Below, one piece after another: positions 13,701 through 28,700 of a DNA stretch of 64,000 nt. How positions within the stretch are numbered: position 1 is the stretch's first letter; each line of letters begins with the position of its first letter. Below the pieces are notes generated by a model that ran no database searches, had not been told where the DNA came from, and worked only from the letters and a program-made list of their open reading frames with translations. The translations under genes and the position numbers were made by a program. This DNA comes from Lineus longissimus. Taxonomy: Eukaryota; Nemertea; Pilidiophora; Heteronemertea; Lineidae. Location of the stretch: NCBI RefSeq assembly GCF_910592395.1, contig NC_088316.1, positions 3,596,001-3,660,000 on the forward strand, read 5' to 3'.

Positions 13701-16700
13701 TGCCAATTTTTTATCTGGTTAGGAGTCATAATCTCAATCAAAAGGATGGATTTTTTAAATGTTTTGTTATGAAATTGGTTAGTGATCTTTAGAGAGTTGA
13801 AGCCAATCTACACAACAACTACACTCAGGTTACGATGAAGACATCTGGGAAACTTCCCCTACCAAAACACTTACGGCCTGCACAGAATCTGCATCCATGC
13901 TGTCGTCAGTAAGAAACCTCGTCACCAGGTCCTGAATCGAGTACAGCGCCCTCTGGCGGAGATAATCTGAACTCAACATTTGCAATTCACGGAATATCTC
14001 GATGAGGAAGTGTGGACGATTTTCGTTCTGGGAAATCAGTGTGGCGACTTCAGAGTAAATGGTCTCTCGGAGAGCCTCGAAGAGGGAGAGGTTACTGGGG
14101 ACATCGGAATCACTGAAAGAAACAGACAGGAAAATGCCATTCCCCACAAATAACATTCAATCAAAAAAAAACTTTTAACGATTTCTTCAACGATCATATG
14201 AAGTAACAGACCACAGGCTGTTTTCTTTTATGCTGTGGCACATCTTTCCAACAGATCTCCTTTGCCGCAAAATTACTTCCCAATGATCATTTCTAGGTCA
14301 ATTATGCAAGAATCAGCCGACTATACTACTTACAGGTCTCCAAATACTCTTCCCTTGGACTTCTTCTCCAAGAGCTTTGCCAGCGACATCCTTTCCCCTC
14401 CAGGGACACTCGACACGACACTCGACTGGCTGGCATTATCATGGAACGCTGTGCCGCAGATCTGCGAGCTCAGGCCTGGACGATATAAATCAGCAGGTGT
14501 GCCTGTCGCAGCGTTAGCAGTGGTGGGGGTGCGTTTTTTACTGGACAACTTGGCCATGGCTGCTGCTCGGCCACTCGAGGGTCCGGAGGGAAATTTTCTG
14601 CCTATCACAGCCGAGTCTTTTTCTTCGGTTTTCTTAATCTTATTTTCAACTCTAGCAGGTTTCTTGGGCCTTTAATGATAGAGGTACAAAGAAATGAGCA
14701 TACTTGCATATGAGGAAATGAAAGAGTACCATGACAATAACTGATCGATATTTTTTTGGTGGATGCAATGAGCAAACCAAAATTTGATGGGGCTGATGTG
14801 AGATGAGGTGCTTCGGCAACAAATGATGGAGGGAACGTGTTTTGGCCTGAAGTCCCACCAGGGATGAAGAGCCCAAGTGAGCAATGAGCCAACCCCTGTT
14901 CGGGGACTAGACATTGGTAAAGTCTATTTAAAATGAGATTCTAGTGATCTGTGTTACACTCCTTGCTATAGTTAGTACTCATCAAGGTGAGCAAACTTTC
15001 TACATGTTCCCTTATCCAACTTACTTCTTTTTTGAATTGAGTATTTCCTCCAAGTTCAACTTGGGGACATCTTCGTCTGGTATGGTTGGTTTCACCGGGT
15101 ATCTTTTAAACTTGTCACCTGTGTCAGTCCCTTTGCTCAGTGCCTTCTTGTTCCCTGACGTGTTGACCCAGATTTCCCGCCCGCCTTCCTGACTGGAGCT
15201 GGTATTGCGGGCACCTTCTGCCCCCAAACCGAACCCAGTCGGGAAAACTGGACTCAAACTAAAACCAGGGGTATGCTGTGCAAACATCTGGGTTTGAGAA
15301 GTAGGTGATGGGTAGGATGGGCTGGGCATACGGAATGGATTTCGTAACGAATGGCTTGCATACGGATTACGGAAATCTTCATCATTTTGTTCACGATTGC
15401 TACGGGTAGAGTCAGCTGGTTGGAGAAGCGCGGCCATTTGCTGTTGGAGCTGCATCATCTCGATGTGTTGCTGGTACATCTGCTGTTGGCACTGCTGCAG
15501 GGAGAACTGGAGTTGCTGCTGGTTCAACTGCGACACGGGGTCATAATACGGAGCGCGGTATGGACTGCCTGCAGTCAACACACCGGGGGTATTGAGTCCA
15601 CCACTTTGGACCACTTGATTCAGGGCTTGCTGATCGCGGAGCAAAGAATGACACAACGCTGTGGTCGTCTCAAGCTGTCTCTGCAGACCACTTAATAATT
15701 CAATATTTCCTTCCTCGCGTACGATATCTTCTGGAGAGCGATAATTCTCCTGCCGGAGCTTTCGTTCCTGCTTGCCAACCTTTCCAACAGGCCTGGACCA
15801 AGACTTCACACCAGGGGCCGGTTTGGCTCCCTTTGGCAGTGAAGTGCCTGAACCCCAGGCATTAAACCTCGGCTTGACGCGCCCATCCAAGTTGTCAGGC
15901 TTTCCCTTCTTTCCCTTAGCTCTGGCTCCCAAGCTCTCAATGACCGGGGGTCGGACGCACGGGCCTTGCGTACCGAGTTCATCCTCATTGATGATATACG
16001 TCTCGTGCTCCGAGTTGTCATCCTCCTCCTCTTCCTCCTCCACCTGGATGATGCCGTCACTCGGGTATGCATCATCTTCCTCAGACGTCGTCGAGCTATC
16101 CGTATCATCGTCGTCATTGTTGCGTTTCTTCTTGTTTCTTTCCTCAACCTCTTCCAGATTCTCGGTCGTCGATCCACCCCACGTGGCTGCAGTCGTAAAA
16201 TCGGCACTCATCGTTCTGAAACAATACATGAACAAATTTAAAAGACTATTCAAACGTTTTAGGAAAGAAGTGAGATAAAGCAAAAACAGATTAATCCAGA
16301 GATCTTGTCTCCCTAACCCCAACTGGCCATAATCTAATTAGAGATGATTAATTTTAGATGTTCTTGAACAGTACAATCTTAAACCACATGATGTAAACTG
16401 TAAACACTTTGCAGGCAATACATTGTAAATTTCTTGGGAAAAAAATATTTGCAATCAGCCAAACACAAATTGGCAGAACACTAATATGAATAGTCACAAA
16501 CATTATCAGATTAGTTTCAGACTACTGTGTTTAACACTGAGAACTCATAAGGTATCTGAGGATTTTCCATATCTAGCCAATTGAAGAATTACCTACCCAA
16601 ACGGATCTGATCTGTTCGAGTATGAAATATTATCACTCTGATTATCCTGGTTCTTATTGTAAACCTTCTTGATGCGACCCTTCTTCATGATCGCCTCGAG

Positions 16701-19700
16701 TTCTCGTTTCTTTTGGCGTAATTCCTCACGCAAGATACGCTGCCTCCTCATCTTGTCGTACAGATCGTCGTTGGTGAAGACCTCCGGCGGTTCCTGGAAC
16801 GTTACCGGCTGCTTCACGCGGCCGCCGTTACCGCTACCGTTACTACCGCTGGCGTTACCGTTCTGCACCGGCTTGCTCTGCGGAAGGACCTCTTCCATCT
16901 GTAGTCAACGAGATTGTCATTAGGTTGGGAGACAGCTTGAGAAGTCTACTTCTTATTGACAGGAGACAACTTAACACATCCAACATCGCCAACATCCGAG
17001 TAAGAAAGCTTGTCATAAAAGTTAGCTCTTCTGTTCATTATTGGTATCCAATGCCAGCACATGGTGCCGCCTGCCAAAAATGGCAGTCGCAGCAAATGGG
17101 ACAAATGGTACAGAGAAACTCCTCATTCACCAATTTGATTCGTCTGATCAAAAAGCTGACAAAAAACTACCTACCCCTTCGACGTCTGGGAACTGCTCAT
17201 ACAGCTTCTGTAATTGGTTTTGTATTCCCAGGAGTCTCTGTCGCTCATAGAGGAGATTATTCAGTTCGCTCTTCTGCTCGTCGACCCTGGCGTTGTACAC
17301 GCTCTTCCGCATCTGTTCCGTCACCTCTCCCTCGCTCGCCATGTAGCTGGTGTCTTGCTTGTCCTCGGACAGCGATGTGTCCCCATCGACGCTCGCGACT
17401 AACTCCGCGATATCTTCTGGACGCACGGTCTGCGGCGAGGTTTGAACGGCGTTTACGAGCTGCTGGAGACGCCTTAGTCGGCCTTTGGCATCTTTCAATT
17501 TCCTGAAATTGAAATTAATCTCGATTTTTTAATCCCATTTTGACTCAATGAAAACAGGAATCACTATCAAGTCAGCTTTTTAAGTACGCAATCCAAAGCA
17601 TGTATTGTTAGTGTCTGTATTCAACCACTGACTCCTACCACTTTACCAAATAGAAGAGAGATTACCGTTGGTAATAAAATATTTGACAAAAAAATCTAAC
17701 AGAGCTACCATGAGGGCAATCAGGAACTGTTCTCTTTCCTCAGCATTTTTACCCAAATATTTGCACTTTTTAGTATTTTGCAACTGACCTTCAGTACTGC
17801 CAATGGATTATTGAAACAAATATTGGTGGCTTTCAGACTAATCACAAATTTCAAGACTAAATACTAGAAGAACTGACGGGTTGTCGTCCCTAATCCAAAA
17901 CCCCAAGTCTGCTCTTAAAAGGATGGGATAAAACACTGGAACATCACTTCTTCCCCAAAAAACTTTAGTCCAAACAAATTCTGATGAAGAAATAAACTCT
18001 TGAATTCTCACTTGACTTTCGCCTGTATTTCTGGATCCTCCCCCCACGGCCCGAGACTCATCTGCGACTCGGTTTCCGTTTCCGTCTCCTCTGTCGTCTG
18101 CTCCGACTCCTGCCCGTCATCCTCTTCGTCATCCTCCGTGGCGCCCTCCTCCTCGACCTTCTGCGCGTACAACATACGGGCCAAGGCCTGGTCCTCTTTG
18201 AACGCCTTCAGGTTGCGCATGAGTTCAGGGTCCTCGTAGTCGCTGAACGCCGGCAGCGAGGACTGGTCCTCTCCATCTTGTTCGTGGATGAACTGAGTCC
18301 CAGACTCGTAATACTGAACTAAATCTTTGAGGTGGCCGAGACGTCCTCGTACTTCCTCAAGTTTCCTGCAATTATGGCAAAAACGAATACAGTTGAACCT
18401 CCCTTAGCGGACACCTCTCTAAAAGGGAAAACCTCTCCAATAAGGACACTAATTCTGGTCTAAAATTGGTTGTTTCCATTCAATTTGACCTCTCTAATCA
18501 GGACACCTCTCTATTAAGGACAGCACTTGTCAGTCCCAAGGGTATCCTTAATAGAGAGGTTTCACTGTATATGGATATCTTTGTTTACAAAATGACATCA
18601 TTCTAATGTCATATAAAATGTTTTTGTCCCACGCATCCGGGAACCTAACACTCCTAAACAACGAAGGGCAACGTGATGTAACAATTTCAAAAAGTCTCGA
18701 TCTTTTCACATCATCCGGACAAACACAATTTTTGCGCTCCAAACTTTTCTTACTTGAGTTTTGATCTCGCGTCCAACATCTCCAGAACATCATTCGCATC
18801 ACCTATGGTCCCATCGGCGAGATCAGCAGCTGCAGCAGACTGTTCCATCCTCATCATCGACGATGTCACGCTGCCACTGTCCTTGTTGGAATCGAGATCT
18901 GTGAAAGTAACATGGACTCGTATCATCATCATCTTTGATACCATCATCGGAACCCTATTGGAGTTTTGCACTAGACACTCAGGTACAAGGGACTGCAGTG
19001 TTTAGCCTCATCCGACAGAACCTCATTAATTAACCTAAAATTGAGCCTCACGATTGTTGTGTACAGTAGAACCAGGAATTCAAGTTCCTTGAAAGCAATG
19101 CTGGCTCATCCAGAAATGCAATCCAGGTGGTAGCCAGCACTGTTAAAGTGATACTATGATGTAATTTACAACTTTGCGGAAATACGTCCGTTTTTAAGTG
19201 TTGATCACAAATGTAAAGCTCAAATTTTCCATTTTTGATTAGATTTATTATAAAATCGCTGAATGTGAACCACCGCCACCGCGAAAATGTTCGTGTTGTG
19301 ACATCATCAACGAAAACGGCATCGAAGCGAGCCGTCCGGGCGGGATTAAACCATCAATTTCTAGAAAATGTGCATTTCGATTCGAAAACCTTACCGATTT
19401 ATGAGAAAGTGACGTAGTCATTTGTCAAAAACAGCTAAAACATTAGATGGTGAAATTTGACACGAGTTACCCTTTAACCACAAGGCTATGAACTCCTTCA
19501 CCCCATCAGGTAATGATTTTCATAGGTTTTGATGGTGGGGCAAATTCAAATGTTTTAAAGAACTTCGATCAGTACTTAGCACCATTATTAATTTACCATT
19601 ATTAATCTGCATACACCTCTGCTGTCGAATGTTGTGCAGCTCCGAGAGGAGAGTGTCCATGCTGTCCTTCTTCTCTTGAAGGTCGTTCAGTTTGTTCTGA

Positions 19701-22700
19701 AGCATCTGTTTCTTTCGGTCGGCCTGTTCGACCATGATGGCGTGCGAGTCGGCCGCGGCAGTGGCTCCCTCTTTTTCTGCTTCTTTCTCCTCCTTTAAAA
19801 AGAATTATCATTTTAATAAGACAATGATACCATCTTTTATAACCACACAAATCTTTCAATCAATCAAATTGTCATGGCGCAACAATCTACGCAAAAGAGT
19901 CCTGTTCAAATGAGCCTCCTATACTTTATATGTCTTTTGCATCATTTTTAAAAGTATTTTCTAAGATCTTTCAATCAATCAAATTGTCATGGCACAACAA
20001 TCTACCCAAAAGAGTCCTGTTCAAATGGGCCTCCTATACTTTAATCATCTTTTGGGTTTTTTAAAGTATTTTCTAAGATCTTTCAATCAATCAAATGGTC
20101 ATGGCGCAACAATCTACCCAATAAAGTCCTGTTCAAACAAGTCCTCCTATACTTTATATGTCTTTTGGGTTTTTTTAAAGTATTTTTCCGAGATCTTTCA
20201 ATCATTCAAATTGTCATGGCACAACAATCTACCCAAAAGAGTCCTGTTCAAACTATACTTTTATCTTTTGTATTTTTCAAAGTATTTTCAAAGAAATTTC
20301 TGTTTTCTTTTGTCAGTTCAACATACCTGGTCCCTCTTTGGATAATTCTGATAGATATTTTTCAGATAGTCCAGCTTCTGCCTGAGTTCCTTCAATTCCC
20401 TTGGCACGACTTCCAGATTATTATTGCTCTCATCCGACTCCTCCTGATCAGAAATCGGGGCATTCGCCGCAGCAGCCACATCGATCGGGTCGTCGCCGCC
20501 GGTCGATTCGTCATCCAACGCCTCAACATCGACCTCGGCATTCCGCTGCGCCTGCAACAACTCAACCTGTCTCCCTTGGAGGTCGCGTAACTGTCTCTGC
20601 TGGCCCAACATATTCCTCAACAGGTCACGCTGCTGGCGTAACGCTTCTAATTCGCTGTTCTTTTCATCGATTGCCGCCCGTGCCTCTGACGTCAGGATGT
20701 CCCAGTGTGACGTCTGCTGGGCCTCCATGGCTTCGATTTCGAGTTTCTTCCTCTCGACCAAACCAAGAGGAGCATTGGAACCCTGAAGAACGCAATGACA
20801 AATAATCAAACAAAACGACAAAAGAATGACATGGTTATGCGTGGACATTTTTAAATAATTATAGCTTGGTTTAAGAAATTGACACCGAATGGGAGGTTTT
20901 GGTTATTTCACCAAACTGCAAGGGTGGACAGGGTTTCCGCCAGAGGGGGGATGGGGGGGATTCATCCCCCCTAAAATATTTCAAGGGGGGGATATCCCCC
21001 CCTTAATTTTGAGCACTAAAGTTTGTTTTACTGTCAAATGAGTAATTTTCATGATTTGATTGATATGTAAAATAAGAGCATTTGGAGCCAATTGTAGCGG
21101 TTTTAGCGCCAAAAAACGTCTCAGGAGGGGTCATATACCCTTTTTAAGAAAAAAAAATTTTAGAAAAAATTTTTTTTTTGCTCCCCTCAAATATCATCCT
21201 GGCGGAAACCCTGGTGGAGCTAAAATGTAGACCTAAGCCGAGGTGTTGCCGTGCTTTTGGTCTGCATGATCTATATGGTCATGTGCCTTATGACCAAAGG
21301 GGAGTAACCACAGAACTGTCTGTGTCAGTGCATATGTTCTTTGGACAGCCACGTCAACTAACTTTTTCCAGTACAGAAGGCAGACAGATTAGTTTGATAA
21401 AATAAATTCGATATTTATGCATAAATAGTTGTGAAATCACCACCAAAGTCAACTTTTCGTTGATTAAACCACTCCGAAGGATATAAAGTAGAAGAGATGT
21501 TTTAGGAATTTTTTGAATCTGCAGTGAAAGTAAGTGCAGAACCTTTCTTTGTAAGCTTTGTGCTGCTAATTCAGTCAAAAAATGCTCAGATCAATAGGGA
21601 CCAAGGACTACTAATCCCTAATCATTCTAATCCACTTGTAAAGTGAGATTACAACCAGTAGAATAAACCGTACCAATTTGTGACCTGTGACTACAAATGG
21701 CAGAACTCTAGCACATTCAAATGACTGAAGAAGATGCAAGAAGCTTGCAGGAAAGCTTTTCGTAAAAGAAACTCTACAGATGCCATAAATTCCAAAAACA
21801 AATCAACAACTTTATATTGTTATCAAGGATCTGAAAGTGCCTTTCAAAGACACTCGAAGGAAAATATTTCAAGACATTCATAACAGAAAACCATGCAGCA
21901 AATAAACGATCAACGCATGCATAAGAATTCAGACGGAAAGGAATAAAGCCCAAAAAAAACTAAAAGGAAACTAAAGGGCGGATACATATTTATACAGTCT
22001 AGGTGAGCAGAGTTCTCCACTATGATTTGTCCAGGCGCAGCACCAGATCAGAATCATTTTATCCACTTGAGCACCGTTTCATAGAGTTGGTAATGGTTTC
22101 ACCGTCAGAGCAGCCGGACAGATTCATAGAGTTGGTACAAAGGGTTTCACTGTTAGATCACCCGGACAGATACAGAGTTGGTATGGTTTCACTGTTAAAG
22201 CACCCGGACAGCTTCAGAGTTGGTATGGTTTTCAGTTCATTGTTCAGAGTATCCGGACAGATTCATAGAGTTGGTATTAATATCATTGTTAGAGCACCCG
22301 GAAAGATATTGCTGCCGACCCGGACAAAACTGAAGTGAATTCTCAATTGTGTCAAACTATGGCTGAAGCACCCGGCCAAAAGAAATTGTTGTGGAGAACA
22401 CTGATGATGTGTTTCTGTGTTGGAATCAATCAAGTCATGACACCCAGCAGAGCCAGTTACATGCTAAACAGAAAATGGCAGAATCCCAAAGCCAAGGGTC
22501 AAGATTCGAAATATTCGTCGCTGTGCCTAATGACTGATATGAGCAACATGCAACTTCATGTTGGGACAGAACACCGATAGAATTTTTAAAAGCATGTTTG
22601 ATTCCAGCAGAGAGCTCCTAATCAAGTTTCTGAGAGAACATGTTACATGTTACCATCAAGAATAAATAAAGACTTCTGTCTTTATGAATTCTTGATAGCA

Positions 22701-25700
22701 CATCATAAACCGTGGTAGTTCCGAATGAATTTGACCGCGTAATATGCCGATGGTTATACCAAATATTCTGACGTTGTCTTAGGAAAATTTGCCGCATTTT
22801 CTGTATCCAATGCAATGAAGTCACACTGTCAGTATTCTCCACAGGGTTTTCTCAAGGTAGGATGGTACACTTGATATTCAAGAAGTTTTGCCAGGGTGCA
22901 GCTCACGAGGTTGGGTGGTCAGCAGTTTAAGGTAGGGTGACCCTATAGAACCCTTTACAAAATTCTAGAGCAAGGTAGGGTAGCTCTTCCCTGGTTGGGT
23001 GGGCCGTCTGGACAAATAGCCTTGTGGAGAACCTGACTGTAATGGAAACTGGAAATTTTTGCCTTTTTATTTCACATACTGCAAAAATTTATACATGCAT
23101 AGGCTATTAGCTGCAATTCAGCAAGTTAGCATGTAACTGTCCCCGCTGGGTGCATTCACAGGAATAAAGAGAACTACCTCTTGATCTAAGCCAGTACTCT
23201 CAAAATCGGAGATAATGCTCATGGGCGGTTCTTCATCAGAATAGTCTCCAAGGCTCCCCTCAATCCGCGGCCGGGAATTGGCATTGAACGTCAAGTTCTA
23301 TTAGGAGAGACATGAAGACCATCAAAATTATTGCGTTAGTGATTCAGTTAAATAGAGTGGAACCTCCCTTAGCAGACACCTCTCTATTAAGGACACCCTC
23401 TCCATTAAGGACACTTTGGTCCCAAATTGGTTGTTTCCTTTCAATTTGACCCCTCTAATCAGGACACCTTCCTATTAAGGACAGCACTCGTCAGTCCATG
23501 GGTCCATAATAGTGACATGCGCCTGGTTTCACTGCGATGAGTCACATATTGTTTCAAAATCAATGTCGCACCCCACCTTTTCAGATTTCTAGCTGAAACA
23601 CTATGCAAGGCTTTTGGCTATAAATACATACAATGAGATACCCATTTGTCAGAAACGAGCAGTTAATTTCAAGTGTCAGTGTGCATGTTGGAAAAAAATT
23701 GGAATTGTCCTGACGTGAGGATTTTAAAACGTTATAATTCTATAAAAACCTTAGCCATACATTGTAAGCTTACACTGAATAAATTCCAAAACATGCAAAA
23801 TGGAGGAGTCTTATAACACAGACAACACTCAGGCCCATACACGTGAGAAACACAATTTTTTAAGCAGCACAACTGAGGCATTCAGTCACGGACCAAAAAA
23901 GGAAATCTTTCCATGCACAACTGGGTCTATGATTAAGCTTTGTGGAAATCCTAGGAGAAAAACAGCACAACAGAAAAATGTGAAAGCTCGAATTAACTCC
24001 ATGGAACCATAGATATCAAACTTTCATCCTCTTTTGCAGTTCCAGGTGAAGTTTAATCCAACGTACCAGGCGACGAGCATATCTCAATCTGACTGACAGC
24101 CTCAACTTAGACAGTCCAGAAAATTACATAGGCTGACAGTTACCTGACCTTAGGTTTTGAACAGGTTATGTAAGGTAGGGAGGAAGAATATTTTGGAAAA
24201 CAGGTCCGAATTTTAAGAAAATTTTCCCCAAAAGAACAGATTTTTGTGAAAAAACATTTAGGTCCAAGGGTTTCAGCCAGCCAGGTAACTGCAAACCAAC
24301 ATAATTTCAAGGATGGCCTGGGCCTTGCCTTACCGTTGTAGCTTCTGAGACCTCTGACTGGGCGTCCACGCCGATATCGACCGATTCCGAGTCGTCTTCT
24401 TCTCTCGTCTCCATGGCAGCTGCTGCATCGTCCATTTCCATCTGACTCGACTGAAAGTAGAGATGACCGTTCGTCAAATGCAGACACGGCTAAGGCAATC
24501 ATGTAAATAAATTTTAATCAGATATTCTCGGAAGTAATCATATTCATACGTGTTAGAGATTTCAAAAGTGACACCAAACGGACAATATTCAAGTTCTATA
24601 CCGACATTAGACAACAACCCGTTACCACAAACTGAGGACTGCCAACCTCTAAAATGTCCCTTTCAAGTGGATTTTGGAGTATTTTCAGCCAAATTGTCTC
24701 AACTTTGAAGCATTTCAGTGATTTTTATCAAAATTCGAAGTGACTTCTTATGCATTTCTCTTTGCAAAATCCAGGAGTCGAGGAGTATTTTTTCATTTAT
24801 GTTAATCAAAAGAGTATCAATACTCCTAAAGTGAATTCGTTTGCGAGTCTGTGACATACATATACAGTGCAACCTCTCTATTGCGGACACCCATGGGACT
24901 GGGCGTTAAATGACTTAGAAAAAAATCGGGACTGAACGAACATGTCCGTAATGCGGAGGTGTCCACCTGACAGAGGTGTCCGCAAGGGGAGGTTCTACTG
25001 TAGTAAACTAAATACACAGGACTAGGAGAGAAAACAGACAAAGCAGGTATGAAGACAGATATCAAGGAATTCGATTAACAAAAGAGGAGATTGTAACTAT
25101 CAAAATATTGTGAGAGATGTGAATGTAAGAAATAATGTAAAGATATAACAAGACATAACTTTAACTTTAAAGATTTACTGGGGTTTTTTTTGAAAGTTAC
25201 AGGTTTTTGAGACAGAAATGACATACCAGCACCAGAACTTAACAATACAGAAATGGATGAAACAGAAAAGAAATGAATGGACTAGTGCAAAGAAGGAGCT
25301 CGGATCTAAGTAAATCCCTTAGTTGTGAGCCCTCACATTAGCTAAGCAGATGAAACTACAGTAGAACCTCTCTATTAAGGACAACTTCAGTGGCTGGACT
25401 GACATTGACAAGTACTGAGAGGTGTCCTGATCAGAGAGGTCAAATTGAATGGTGACGACCAATTTGGGATGAAAACCAGAGTCCTTTATAGAGAGGGTGT
25501 CCTTTTTAGAGAGGTATCCGCTTTAAGGAGGTTCCACTGTATATGTACAATGTACATGTAAGCAAAGCCAAAAGAAGCAGCCAAGCCTAAAGCATGAAAT
25601 TGAGAGAAAATAAAAGATGGGTTTTCAGGTCCGTGCATATTTTCTTCCCTGGTCGAGCATGCGACGATGACATACCAGCATTTGCTCCAACAAGCTCACG

Positions 25701-28700
25701 TATCCACCCTCCTGCTCTTTCAGGTGCTCTAACAAACCATTTAGTTTCTTAAGCTGCTCCTTTTTTGCACGCTACAGACGCGGTGAGAGAGAAAGAGTAG
25801 GATTATTACTTGGCGGCAGTTTGGATTAGCGACATGTTTTCACGCCGTATGATCGGCAATGCTGGGGAGGATTTGATTCAACAACACATCGCCAGGTTTT
25901 GCTCTGAACCGTACGTTGTCTCAAAACATTGAAAGACAAATCGTGAAGGACACTGCTAGTGCTCCAACAAATGAACTCAAAGTACCCACTTCGACCAGAT
26001 TGCCACACTTTCTAGCAGAAACTAAAAATATTGAATGAATGAATGAAATTATATTTTGTATAGCGCCTTTCCCACTGAATACATAGTTCAAAAGCGCTTA
26101 CACTCCGGAAGAGGAAAGTTTTCAAGTTTTTTTGGAAGGTGATGGAGTCAGTTTCTTTCCTCAGGTCATGGCCTAGCGAGTTCCACATTCGAGGGGCATG
26201 CACTGAGAATATTGGGCACCAGTCATAGGCTAACTTTTGTAGAATCAGGTACAAAAGTTGCTATTTAAAATATAATAGCCATTCCCAAAAAAATTGAGAT
26301 AGTTGTGGTAAATTGAAGCTGTCGGTACCCCAGATCTGAACACTTTAAACGTTTCATTGAAAACACCCCCAAATTTAATGAAATGTAATAACATGTCACA
26401 TGACAATGTCACAGGTCACTTTTGATGCGAGAATCCTTCGAGGAATACCAAAAATGTTAGATTTACTCGAAAAAACCTGAAGTGGATTAGTGGCCGGTTG
26501 CATCTGAACGCTTCATTTCTACTTTTGATGTGTGGTGATCTGGATGCATTGAGTATTTAATCGAGATCGGCTGTTATCGGAGCAGTATCATCGAAGATTT
26601 TGTCATCTGTATTAAGAGAAAACGAGGTCATTCAGAGAAAACCCTGGAGAAAGTTGAGGAACAAAATCTGCGTTAAGCACAGCTGATCATACAGGGTGAT
26701 ACAAGTATAAGGTTAGATATATCAGACAATAAACATAACATAATTCAACAGTGCGGCAGAGCGTGGCTCTAACAAGCGTCATCTACCAACGAGGTATGGA
26801 ACTAACCGATATTTTCAACAAAAAATCCATGTAATTCCTCTCCTGATCCTTTAACTGATCAATAACCTGTGTTATTTTATCAGCCTGATCTTCAATGCTC
26901 TGCGAAAACAAAAGAGACAAACGGACTGTTCAAAAGTACACAAGGCATGATTTTGAAGCTGGGAGGATTCATCCATCATGTCCATGGGTAATGGAGCCCA
27001 TTGGTCTTGCTAAATAAGGCCACTAGATTAACAGAATTTTGCAGTGGACACATTCACTCAGTGCAAAACATATAAAAGCTCAATGTACAATTTAGAACTT
27101 TAAATTCTTCCAGTATCTTTCCCATTTTTTAATTTTCCGTGAGATTTTTTCACGAGACCATGTTTGAATCTACCTATCATCACAGATTAACAGAGCCCTA
27201 AAAAAGCCAATGGTACACATTTGACCAGAAACAGGCCTTAAACAATTGTGGGCTTTCACGGCAAATGTGCAAGTGCGCTCATATTGCAATTTTGTGGGAC
27301 TACTTTTCATCCGTGACTGCTAATCAACCACAGCATACCGCAGATGCTAGCTACTTACAGAATCACCGGATGCCGACAGTAACGACTGCTTCATATTCGA
27401 GGCCTGCTTGATGTAACCGCGGATTTGCATCAACCGTCCGACGATGTGGTTGCTATCAGGCTGGAATGAGAACAATACGATGTCAGTGTTCTCTGCAGGG
27501 TCTGTGACTGAATGGTCTGGCGGATCTACGAAATTTGACGAAATCTTTCACGCACGTGGTGCACGTGGCGAAAAAATCGAAATTTTTCTTCAAGGTTCTT
27601 TTTTATTCACATCTCTTGACTTTGGTGAACTTTTAAAGCATTTTTCATGTCTTTAGACGCAAAATGGAGCTGTTGGAAGTAGACTTTATAGGAGTCCATG
27701 GGTCATAAAAAAAAATTCAAAAAACCCAACTTTTTTTTTCTTAGGCGCATGGCCAGGCGGCCCACCAGACCATTAAGGCTAGTGGAGAACCCTGGATTTA
27801 ATGCTAACACAGTTTGGACATAACAGGCATCATGCGATCTGAACATCATGCGAAGCTCAGTAACAAGCTACAAGCTCATTTTTCTGATGACCTGAAGTTT
27901 TTTTCTCTTATTTCGATTAACTTGAAAGTTTTCTCCAAACAGCCGTAGCCCTAAAAGTGGTTTCAAGCCTACCTCTCCCTCTCCTAGATTTACATTCCTA
28001 TTGTCACGTCTCTGCTCATCCATCGGCCGATTATCACGTCGGGGTCCGGACGTGTCCTGGTGTGTGTAGTTTGCAGGACGGTCTCGACGGCTGGGCATGT
28101 GGCGTTCATTGTTCCGCTCACCCTCGTTACTCACCTAGAATCAAATGAGAAAAAAATTAGGAAAATAGTTTGGTATCCGTCACCTCATCTCTAAGACTGC
28201 TCGGTGCTGTTCAGGGCAAAATGGCCTGGCTGAAGACAAGACCAAACAGTGTTGGGTGGAGGCCAACCGAGGACTATAGCCAAGTTCGACAGGCCTTGTC
28301 TCTTCGAAAATGAAGGCACTCAACAGATTTCTCAAGGCCCTTTTTAGACCCTTTCATAAACAATTTCATCAATGAGATGCAAGAGCCAACTATGTGGCTT
28401 TACCTGCTGTAAACAGAATTCAGTCAAACTGGAATTCAACAGGATTTTTAGGAACAATTCTAGATTACTTAAAGTTAAAATTTCAAGGTGCTCAATTTTT
28501 CTGAGCTCGGTGCTAAAAAGTGAGCACTCGAATTTGAGTTAAGGACCAGAGTAAAAATGAGCTCGCATAAAAGGCTAAGCCTGGATCAGGTTTTTGTTTA
28601 CCTATGATAAAATTGAGCAAGATGAAGAATTTGACGCAGTAATTGACTGAACTCCTAAGAGTAAGAAACTTTTACATTCTAGTGTAAGGCATTTTATTCA

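Noticed and set aside
15772-16278. 168-codon plus-strand frame over PCM1 exon 15
   Set aside because: Antisense shadow of the acidic, serine-rich PCM1 coding sequence.
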